Assembly: GCA_017539385.1 (NCBI GenBank)
Contig: JAFYHC010000051.1
Coordinates: 1 to 39,251, forward strand
DNA: 39,251 nt
Direction: 5' to 3'
DNA from: Solobacterium sp.
GTDB lineage: Bacteria > Bacillota_I > Bacilli_A > Erysipelotrichales > Erysipelotrichaceae
Part shown: positions 31,992 to 39,251 of the stretch, one piece after another
How the letters are laid out: each line of letters opens with the position of its first letter
How positions within the stretch are numbered: position 1 is the stretch's first letter
The notes under the pieces: generated by a model
The model's database searches: none
Seen by the model: only the letters and a program-made list of their open reading frames with translations
Told to the model about the DNA's origin: nothing
Position numbers and translations under genes: made by a program

Positions 31992-32007
31992 ATCATTGTT
32001 GACCGTA

Positions 32008-32046
32008 AAAGAAAAACCGCATTGCCTGTATGCACAGACAAGCGGT
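32008..32046 (-). terminator. Terminator of the bglA-MFS operon
   Basis: Minus strand ACCGC/GCGGT with an internal TTG-CAA and CTGT-ACAG, followed by TTTTTCTTTT; 12 bases after the MFS stop. Confidence 0.8.
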
Positions 32047-32058
32047 CAGTAAGAAGAA

Positions 32059-33282
32059 TTAAGCTGTCTTTTTCTGATAGGCAATAAAGATCAGCACTGT
32101 ATTCACAGCGAGCATTGCCAGCATCAAAAGCAGTGTGCCGGTGTAGTTGCCGGAGAAGTCGAACAGGAAGCCGATCAGGGAAGAGAATACGGCGTTGGCG
32201 ATGGTGCCGGCAAGGGAGATCGTGGGATATGTGCGGCTGTAGTTTTCAAGTCCGAACATGTCCTTAGTGATCATGACGACGCCGACGGTGCCAAGAGAAT
32301 AGGTCAGGCCATAGAGGATGGCTGCTGCGTACATGGATACAGGGATGCGGACCAGCCACATCAGTAAGACGGCTGTAATGGTGAGTGCGCTGTAGATCAG
32401 AAGCGAGATGCGGGAACCGAGTTTGTCGGCCATTGCACCAAGTACGATCTTGCCGATGCTGTTGGCTGCCATGCATACCGACAGCATCATTGCACCGACG
32501 GAAGCTGCCATCTCATACGAGGAAGCGATGCCGGGGAAGTGCTGCGGGAGTGCTGTGGCACCGCAGGCAAGGAAGGAATAGACGATTGCCATTGCCAGGA
32601 AGGCCATGGAAATCTTTTTTACATTGGAAGTGGAAGAGCTGGCTGCGGATGCGGTCTTGCTCTGTTCACCCGTATCACCCAGAGCACGCATGCCTTTTGT
32701 CTTTGGATCAAGGGATGGTACAAACAAGATCGCCGGAAGATTGAGGACGACCATCATCACTGCGACGACAAGATAACCTGCACGCCAGCCGGCGCTTTCG
32801 ATCACCGAAGAGATGATTGGAGAGAATAATGCTCCGGCTACGCCGCTGCAGCTCATGGCGATGCTTGTGGCAAGGCCGACTTTTGCGACAAACCAGTTGT
32901 TGATGATCATTGTGACGCATACAAAGCCCAGGATGCCTGCTGCGAAGCCGCGGGCAGCGTTGAGGATGTACATCATCATAATGTTCTGCGACAGCGCAAG
33001 AAGCGCAGTGCATCCGGCGATGACAGCTGTGCCGATGATGAGCAATGGCCTCAGCCATTCTTCTTTCAGAAGTTTTGGTGCAAACATGCCGCCGGCAGCG
33101 AATACAAGGTTGCAGATGGTCAGGGTCATGCTGACCTGTCCCTTCAGGATGCCGAATTCATCAGCGATCGGGCTAAAGAAGAGACCTGCCACATTGGTGG
33201 GAAGACCGACGGATGTGGCGATCATGCCGGCCATGGCAATCAGGATCAGCAGATATCTGCCGTGTATGCGTGTGTTATTCAT
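32059..33282 (-). CDS. Major facilitator superfamily transporter
   Basis: 407 residues from the ATG at 33282, chosen because AAAGGA lies 6 bases before it; an earlier ATG at 33300 overlaps the beta-glucosidase stop. Twelve hydrophobic helices. The first loop is PTNVAGLFFSPIADEFG; the central loop near residues 205-225 is charged. The second half repeats the pattern (GKIVLGAMADKLGSRIS). It resembles the OFA/YhjX branch rather than sugar-specific MFS proteins, but location with a 6-phospho-beta-glucosidase suggests a glycoside or related substrate. Overlap-free, 10 bases after bglA. Confidence 0.85.
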   Translation of the reverse strand: MNNTRIHGRYLLILIAMAGMIATSVGLPTNVAGLFFSPIADEFGILKGQVSMTLTICNLVFAAGGMFAPKLLKEEWLRPLLIIGTAVIAGCTALLALSQNIMMMYILNAARGFAAGILGFVCVTMIINNWFVAKVGLATSIAMSCSGVAGALFSPIISSVIESAGWRAGYLVVAVMMVVLNLPAILFVPSLDPKTKGMRALGDTGEQSKTASAASSSTSNVKKISMAFLAMAIVYSFLACGATALPQHFPGIASSYEMAASVGAMMLSVCMAANSIGKIVLGAMADKLGSRISLLIYSALTITAVLLMWLVRIPVSMYAAAILYGLTYSLGTVGVVMITKDMFGLENYSRTYPTISLAGTIANAVFSSLIGFLFDFSGNYTGTLLLMLAMLAVNTVLIFIAYQKKTA

Positions 33283-33292
33283 AAGAATCCTT

Positions 33293-34807
<1,515 letters not shown>

Positions 34808-34823
34808 ATATCATTCCATGCTT

Positions 34824-34853
34824 AAAAAGCATGAATAGAAATTCATGCTTTTT
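34824..34853 (-). terminator. Bidirectional-type terminator after the lysR pseudogene
   Basis: AAAAAGCATGAA-TAGAAA-TTCATGCTTTTT; A and T runs on both sides, overlapping the regulator's stop codon. Confidence 0.8.
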
Positions 34854-35730
34854 AATTGGACAAAGTGGATAAATATTCCAGAAACTTTACTTTTGCGGCA
34901 TTCTGCGCCATGTCTTTTTTCCATGCGATGACGGTGCCGGATTCCAGTGCCGGAGACAGCGGACGCTTGACCAGGATGCGCTCATCCAGGTAATCCAGTG
35001 CACCGTCCAAGATGATCGCTGCAGCGTCGGTGCACATGACGGTCTGGGCAGCTGTTGTGCTGAGATTGCTGGTATAGTCCGCATGCAGTTTGCGGATATC
35101 GCAGTCAAACCAGTTGAGCACTTCGGAGCGTGCGCCGCTTCTTTCCGGCAGGATCAGTGAACGCTTCCTGAGATCTTCCCGTGTAATGGCTTCTTTGTGC
35201 GCTAATGGGTCATCTGCTTTGACTAATACGGCCCAGTGTTCTTTTTCCTTCAGCCGGATGAAGTTGTACTTTTCTACACTGACCGGTTCCAGCAGGATGC
35301 CGAAATCGATCAGGCCCATATCCATGCGCTCCTGCACCAGATCGGCAGTACCGGTATAGACAGAGAAATGGACCTGGGGATATTTTTCGCGGAATTGCTG
35401 AGCAAGGCGCAGAATGACAAGATTGGCCGCAAGACCGCCGGTGCCGATGGATACCGTACCGAAGATGTTGTCTTCCCGTACCTGCAGATCTTCCATGGTC
35501 TGATCCGCCAGGGACAATATCTCCTGGGCACGACGCTTCAGCAGTAATCCCTCCTCGGTGAGTGTAATGTGTCTGGAGCCCCGTACAAACAGCTGGACGC
35601 CGGTTTCTTCCTCCAGCATGGCCAATTGCCTGCTTAGTGTGGGCTGGGTGATATGCAGCACCTGTGCAGCTCTGGTAATATTCTCTTACTCTGCTACTGT
35701 CAGAAAGTAGCGCAGTACCCGTAATTCCAT
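34852..35730 (-). pseudogene. LysR-family regulator broken by an in-frame nonsense codon
   Basis: The ATG at 35730 (GGAG 7 bases before) reads MELRVLRYFLTVAE, then TAA at 35688-35686 (codon 15), then ENITRAAQVLHITQPTLSRQLAMLEEETG and a full effector domain in the same frame to 34852 (292 residues if the stop is ignored). The usual sequence there is VA-R/E-E-E-NITRAA, so TAA replaces a Glu (one-base change from GAA) or similar codon. All other residues look healthy, so the change is recent. The nearest in-frame ATG downstream is codon 24 (MLHITQ), which would lose helix 1 of the HTH. It is the likely former regulator of bglA-MFS. Confidence 0.85.
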
Positions 35731-35755
35731 GATATCTCCGTCCTTATGCGTCTAC

Positions 35756-35761
35756 ATTATA
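35756..35761 (-). promoter_or_regulatory. -10 box of the lysR pseudogene
   Basis: Minus strand CCGTATAATG context, 26 bases before the ATG at 35730, matching the sequence at the SHOCT-TIR promoter. Weak -35. Confidence 0.45.
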
Positions 35762-35812
35762 CGGCATACAGAACAAAGCCGTGCATTGATCGGATCCACG
35801 GCTATGTACGAG

Positions 35813-36754
35813 TTATTGTTCAGTGTGTGCCGGTTTGCGGCTGCGTTTGCCAGTGTTGTCGGAGCCGCGTATTTCCTCATGGTAGAAGTAATTCACAATG
35901 GTCGGATGTCCCTTCTCGACACGCTCATACGGTGTCTGGTTGTCCACAAAGCGGCATCCATACTGCGCAGCCATGGCTTCTGCTTTCTTTTCCAGATCTT
36001 CGAAGTATGAGCGGTCTTTCCTGTTGTAGATCTGTTCATACAGCGGTAAGAGATCCGGATACTTCTCAGCGATATAGTCCATGATCGTCTTCTTGAAGCC
36101 GCCGCGCAGATTCAGATTCTCAAGCCATACCAGATCACACTGTTCCCGTGTGCGCAGGAAAATGGATTCGATGTCCGTGATGCCGGGGAAGACCGGGGAT
36201 ATGAAGCATACGGTGCGGATGCCCGCATCGTATACCTGCTTCATGGCAGCCAGTCTGCGTTCAATACTGACGGCTTCGTCCATGTCGTTTTTGAAGTCTT
36301 CATCCAGAGTATTGATGGACCAGGAGACGGTCAGGCGGTTCTTCTGATTGATCTCTTTGAGCAGGTCGAGATCACGCAATACAAGATCGGACTTCGTGCA
36401 GATGAGCAGTTCTGCACCGCTGTCTTTCAGTTCTTCCAATACCCGTCTGGTTCTTCCGTATGTTTCTTCCAGGGGATTATACCCGTCCGTCACTGTACCG
36501 ATATTGACGAACTCACCGGCATATTTGCGCGGATCTTTGATGGCAGGCCAGTCTTTGACATCCATGAATTTGCCCCACTCTTCCGTATGACCGGTAAAGC
36601 GCTTCATGAAGGAAGCGTAGCAGTATCTGCAGGCATGCGGACATCCTACATAGGGGTTGACGCAATAGCCGCCCAGCGGGCTGTTGGATTTGGTCATGAT
36701 ATTCTTTGTTTCTTTTGTGCCGACGGCGATGCCGTTGATTATTTTCTTTTCCAT
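35813..36754 (-). CDS. Radical SAM protein, SPL-like (radical SAM mobile pair protein B type)
   Basis: 313 residues. C-x3-C-x2-C cluster motif Cys38/Cys42/Cys45 in GCPHACRYCYASF, then VNIGTVTDGYNPLEETY and VSWSINTLDEDF, typical of the spore photoproduct lyase-like/Rv2578c radical SAM group. Binds a 4Fe-4S cluster and S-adenosylmethionine; substrate unknown. It overlaps the upstream radical SAM gene by 16 bases, a hallmark of the 'radical SAM mobile pair' described in genome annotation. The C-terminus from EEIRGSDNTGKRSRKP is charged and probably flexible. Confidence 0.85.
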   Translation of the reverse strand: MEKKIINGIAVGTKETKNIMTKSNSPLGGYCVNPYVGCPHACRYCYASFMKRFTGHTEEWGKFMDVKDWPAIKDPRKYAGEFVNIGTVTDGYNPLEETYGRTRRVLEELKDSGAELLICTKSDLVLRDLDLLKEINQKNRLTVSWSINTLDEDFKNDMDEAVSIERRLAAMKQVYDAGIRTVCFISPVFPGITDIESIFLRTREQCDLVWLENLNLRGGFKKTIMDYIAEKYPDLLPLYEQIYNRKDRSYFEDLEKKAEAMAAQYGCRFVDNQTPYERVEKGHPTIVNYFYHEEIRGSDNTGKRSRKPAHTEQ

Positions 36755-37431
36755 TTTTTCTGTTCCTCCAGTACCTGTATGAATTCCTTGGGCAATTGCT
36801 GCACCATTGCGTCTTCGCCCATGATCGGCTCAAGATCTTCTTTCCAGAAGACCGGTATATGCAGATCACTGGCCTGTCTTGTCAAAGACAGTGCCCACGA
36901 TGGATCGGTATGGATCTTCCTGCTTTGTGCACCGGTCATCGTACCGATGACGATCCAGTCAATACCGGACAGATCCACTTCACCCGGATCATCAAACAAT
37001 GGTTCAAATGTCACATGGTAATGCTTTGCTTTCACATTTCTGCGCAAAGCATCAATCCGACCGCATTCCGAGCGTCTTGTGACCGTTACGCCGAACCAGG
37101 CATTGTCGAGATCCGTTTCGATGTCTAATATCTCCGGCATCTTGGAAAGAAACAGGAACTGGTGCTCCGGATGATTCCGTACCCCTTCCAGTGTCTTCTC
37201 CAGCCATTCTTTCTTCCATACGGCAAGATCGCTCATGCCGGTCAGCAGATAGTTTGAAGGACGCTTACGGTCCATTAAGCGCAGCTTATCTTCAAAGAAA
37301 ACAGGACTGGCAAAACCATCGGTTATGTGAAAACGGCGTGCATTATTGCGTGCATAGCAATAGGAACAGCCCACTATGCAGCCGATCACCAGATTCATAT
37401 TCCGGATCTGATTCTTGATGCATACTGTCAT
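36739..37431 (-). CDS. Radical SAM protein, DUF5131-like (radical SAM mobile pair protein A type)
   Basis: 230 residues. Cluster motif Cys18/Cys22/Cys25 in GCIVGCSYCYARNNARRF. Following segments SPVFFEDKLRLM, LLTGMSDLAVW and FLSKMPEIL match DUF5131/Gp37-Gp68-type proteins. Full-length for the family. First gene of the pair; AAGGAG precedes the start. The usual MarR-family regulator of the mobile pair is absent from this side, but the promoter has a long palindrome. Reaction unknown. Confidence 0.85.
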   Translation of the reverse strand: MTVCIKNQIRNMNLVIGCIVGCSYCYARNNARRFHITDGFASPVFFEDKLRLMDRKRPSNYLLTGMSDLAVWKKEWLEKTLEGVRNHPEHQFLFLSKMPEILDIETDLDNAWFGVTVTRRSECGRIDALRRNVKAKHYHVTFEPLFDDPGEVDLSGIDWIVIGTMTGAQSRKIHTDPSWALSLTRQASDLHIPVFWKEDLEPIMGEDAMVQQLPKEFIQVLEEQKKWKRK

Positions 37432-37454
37432 ATCCTGTCTCCTTCCATAAAGTT

Positions 37455-37500
37455 CTATATAGTACCAAATAATAGTACTATATAGGAATATTTACGTCAA
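37455..37500 (-). promoter_or_regulatory. Promoter and palindromic operator of the radical SAM pair
   Basis: TTGACG (37500-37495), 17-base spacer, TACTAT (37477-37472). CTATATAGTAC - 9 bases - GTACTATATAG (37455-37485) is a perfect 11-base inverted repeat covering the -10 and start point, as for a MarR-type repressor. Confidence 0.75.
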
Positions 37501-37528
37501 TGATATGCATCATGTACGGTGCAGATTA

Positions 37529-37558
37529 TTGCGAAATTTGCGTAAATGACAGTACAAT
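37529..37558 (+). promoter_or_regulatory. Promoter of the PrsW-like gene
   Basis: TTGCGA (37529-37534), 18-base spacer, TACAAT (37553-37558). It starts 28 bases from the divergent radical SAM promoter. Confidence 0.5.
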
Positions 37559-37582
37559 ACCAAGAAAAAGGGAGGTTTTATC

Positions 37583-38350
37583 ATGTTGGCAATGCTTATA
37601 TCATTACCCGTATCCATCGGGCTTTTGATCTGGATCTCACGGATGAAGAAACAGGATCCCTTTCCCAGATATACATTTCTGAAGCTGATCATTGCCGGTA
37701 TTATTGCTGAGATTCTGGCAGGCTTAATAACGACCATCGGCGGAGTGATCAATTTGCTTATTCAGATCGGACCGGAGCAGCTGGCATTAATGACCGATAC
37801 GGACAGTGCCCTCAAGATCCTGCAGCAGATCGCAGAAGCAAATAACGATCTGACTGCACAGAATCTGCTGATCAGTTTCATCCGTACGTTCCTTCTGATC
37901 GGTCTTGCGGAAGAGCTGATGAAGTTCTTCGGTGCAAAGATCGTCATGCGCAAGCCGGGAACCGCCAATACATGGATGGATGCCCTGCTGTGCTTTGCAA
38001 TTGCAGCAATTGGATTCCAGCTGTTTGAAGACATGCAGTATGCTTCCGGCAATATCGTAACAGCCATCTTCCGTGCCCTGACCCCCTTCCATTTCACCTT
38101 TGCGGTGATCATGGGGTATTTCTATGGAATGGGCAAAGTGAAGAAAAGCGGTCTATATACCGTTTTTGCACTTGTGGTGCCGGCATGGATCCATACGATG
38201 TATGACTTTTCCATCAATCTGATGACGCGCAATGAGAACTTCGTTGTGCTGGTGCTGGCCATGAATCTGTTCTTGTTCATCCTGACGGTCATTGCGGTGT
38301 TGCAGCTGCGCAGATGGAACAGGGAGGGCACACTGGATATCTCGATCTGA
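37583..38350 (+). CDS. PrsW-family intramembrane metalloprotease
   Basis: 255 residues, about 7 helices. Conserved PrsW residues are present: Glu110-Glu111 in LAEELMKF with Lys114, FED (Glu149) in FQLFEDMQY, His170 in PFHFTFAV, and His204/Asp208 in WIHTMYDF. In Bacillus, PrsW cleaves anti-sigma factor RsiW at site 1; no anti-sigma gene is seen here. GGGAGG precedes the start. It may act with the adjacent membrane protein, though that gene has its own promoter. Confidence 0.85.
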   Translation: MLAMLISLPVSIGLLIWISRMKKQDPFPRYTFLKLIIAGIIAEILAGLITTIGGVINLLIQIGPEQLALMTDTDSALKILQQIAEANNDLTAQNLLISFIRTFLLIGLAEELMKFFGAKIVMRKPGTANTWMDALLCFAIAAIGFQLFEDMQYASGNIVTAIFRALTPFHFTFAVIMGYFYGMGKVKKSGLYTVFALVVPAWIHTMYDFSINLMTRNENFVVLVLAMNLFLFILTVIAVLQLRRWNREGTLDISI

Positions 38351-38390
38351 GGAAGCATACTGAATGTGCATGTAATACACTTAAGTTTTT

Positions 38391-38413
38391 CTGTTCGAAA
38401 ACAGGACTATAAT
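38391..38413 (+). promoter_or_regulatory. Promoter with CTGTT-N4-AACAG box, copy 1
   Basis: CTGTT-CGAA-AACAG then GAC-TATAAT-GAA (-10 at 38408-38413). Near-identical arrangement at 39165-39193. ATG of the next gene follows 26 bases later with AGGAGG. Confidence 0.6.
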
Positions 38414-38439
38414 GAACTGCGTATACATCAGGAGGAAAT

Positions 38440-39084
38440 ATGTTTTATACACATGCACGCAATGGTATTAAAAAGATCTACCTGGCACAGATCCTGAGTC
38501 TTATCAGCGTATTTATGACAGGTGTCGCAGCGGCTTACGCAAATCAGGCTTCCGGCTCCGGTATGAATACGGAAAAAGCAATCGGAATTATGCTGCCGAT
38601 TCTGGCAATCGGTCTGCTCAAGCTGGCCGGTTCACTCGTTGAATTCTTCGGTCTGAAAGAAGCAGCGCAGGATGATGAGAACTTCAAACAGGGATATACA
38701 TATGCTCTGATCAACATCGTATGTTCCATCATTCTTGCTGTACTTTCTGTTTTGAATCTCAAGAACGAAACGATCTCTGATCTTGGAAATTCGATCAGAA
38801 GCATCATCCAGATGATCGTTACACTCTATGTCGTCTACGGCATCAGAAACATTGCCCGCGAACTTGGCAATCATGAGATGGATGAGCGCGGCAAAAAAGT
38901 ATTCTTTATCTATGGCGTCTCCATCATCCTCTCCAGCGCCATTCAGCTGGTCGCCGCATTCCTGAAGGGAAGCGCAAAAATACCGGTTCTTGCAATTCTC
39001 GGTGCTGCTGTGCTGGTGCTGGCTGTTGTCGGCTACTTCATGTATCTGAGCTATCTCAGCAAAGCAAAGAAGATGCTTGGTTGA
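38440..39084 (+). CDS. Hypothetical membrane protein (about 5-6 helices)
   Basis: 214 residues starting MFYTHARNGIKKIYLAQ, with AGGAGGAA before the ATG. Helices are seen near 15-35, 48-70, 85-105, 117-137, 152-175 and 182-205. Charged loops include LKEAAQDDENFKQG and NHEMDERGKK. The family is not recognised. It has no enzyme motif, so it could be a small transporter, a stress membrane protein or a polytopic bystander of PrsW. Promoter structure suggests coregulation with the gene beyond the right edge. Confidence 0.7.
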   Translation: MFYTHARNGIKKIYLAQILSLISVFMTGVAAAYANQASGSGMNTEKAIGIMLPILAIGLLKLAGSLVEFFGLKEAAQDDENFKQGYTYALINIVCSIILAVLSVLNLKNETISDLGNSIRSIIQMIVTLYVVYGIRNIARELGNHEMDERGKKVFFIYGVSIILSSAIQLVAAFLKGSAKIPVLAILGAAVLVLAVVGYFMYLSYLSKAKKMLG

Positions 39085-39112
39085 GCACATAACGCATATT
39101 GAACCGCAAAAA

Positions 39113-39148
39113 AATGGCATGATCCAGCGATCATGTCATTTTCTTTTT
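39113..39148 (+). terminator. Terminator of the membrane protein gene
   Basis: AATGGCATGATC-CAGC-GATCATGTCATT (one G-T pair) then TTCTTTTT. Confidence 0.85.
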
Positions 39149-39164
39149 CTAACAGTAAACAATT

Positions 39165-39193
39165 CTGTTGATAAAACTCAACAGGACTATAAT
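39165..39193 (+). promoter_or_regulatory. Promoter with CTGTTGA-N6-TCAACAG box, copy 2
   Basis: CTGTTGA ... TCAACAG, then GAC-TATAAT-GAA (-10 at 39188-39193). It faces off the right edge; no start codon with a ribosome site was seen before 39251. Confidence 0.55.
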
Positions 39194-39251
39194 GAAATAG
39201 CCAAATATAGAAATACTTAAGCAGCTATCCAGCTCTATGTTTGGCGACATC

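Overview
The window looks like a chromosomal piece of a low-to-mid GC Firmicute, most likely an Erysipelotrichaceae-type gut anaerobe. This is inferred from strong GGAGG ribosome sites, many small lipoproteins with Ser/Thr/Pro linkers, TATAAT promoters with poor -35 boxes, a split transketolase, TraX, PTS_EIIC_2, PrsW and SpoIIE-type proteins. No rRNA, tRNA, transposase, integrase or phage structural gene was seen, so genus-level naming is not possible.

Layout. 1-4.1 kb: a translationally coupled tldD-tldE/pmbA pair (the second runs off the left edge), a ComEC-like metallo-beta-lactamase-fold hydrolase and a LysR regulator with an unusual DNA-binding region. 4.1-11.3 kb: a large LytS/SpoIIE membrane phosphatase, an acetyltransferase, a PTS_EIIC_2 permease, an RluA pseudouridine synthase, a PatB/MalY C-S lyase and TraX. 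11.3-14 kb: a duplicated lipoprotein locus in which one copy has collapsed by an internal deletion, then another lipoprotein. 14-17.3 kb (minus): an operon of transketolase N- and C-halves, a cytoplasmic 5'-nucleotidase-like phosphoesterase and the lipoprotein. 17.5-24 kb: a hypothetical protein, an Ig-like lipoprotein with a C-terminal metal-site motif, an orphan sugar-binding lipoprotein, a zinc-ribbon membrane protein, an internally deleted acetyltransferase, a YcxB-like protein and a TVP38/DedA-like protein. 24-27.7 kb: two unusual fusions (Sel1-like repeats + Nudix; Gfo/Idh/MocA + UPF0303) around rpiB.

27.7-32 kb is the most interesting part: a large membrane protein ending in a TIR domain, a SHOCT-domain partner two bases away, then an 11-repeat CRISPR array with no cas genes in the window. 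The array appears to be read on the minus strand, toward the SHOCT-TIR pair. Its leader carries repeated TCTCCC-N2-TCTC boxes and two strong hairpins. 32-35.7 kb: MFS transporter and 6-phospho-beta-glucosidase, with an adjacent LysR gene broken by one nonsense codon. 35.8-37.5 kb: an overlapping pair of radical SAM genes matching the 'radical SAM mobile pair' type, behind a palindromic operator. 37.5-39.2 kb: a PrsW-like intramembrane protease and a membrane protein; this last gene and whatever lies beyond the right edge share nearly identical promoter/operator sequences.

Working together: tktN/tktC, the nucleotidase and rpiB fit pentose-phosphate and nucleoside salvage; bglA with the MFS gene forms a glucoside module; SHOCT-TIR beside the CRISPR array may be a defence or membrane-stress island. 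Several regulators and small genes are in visible decay.
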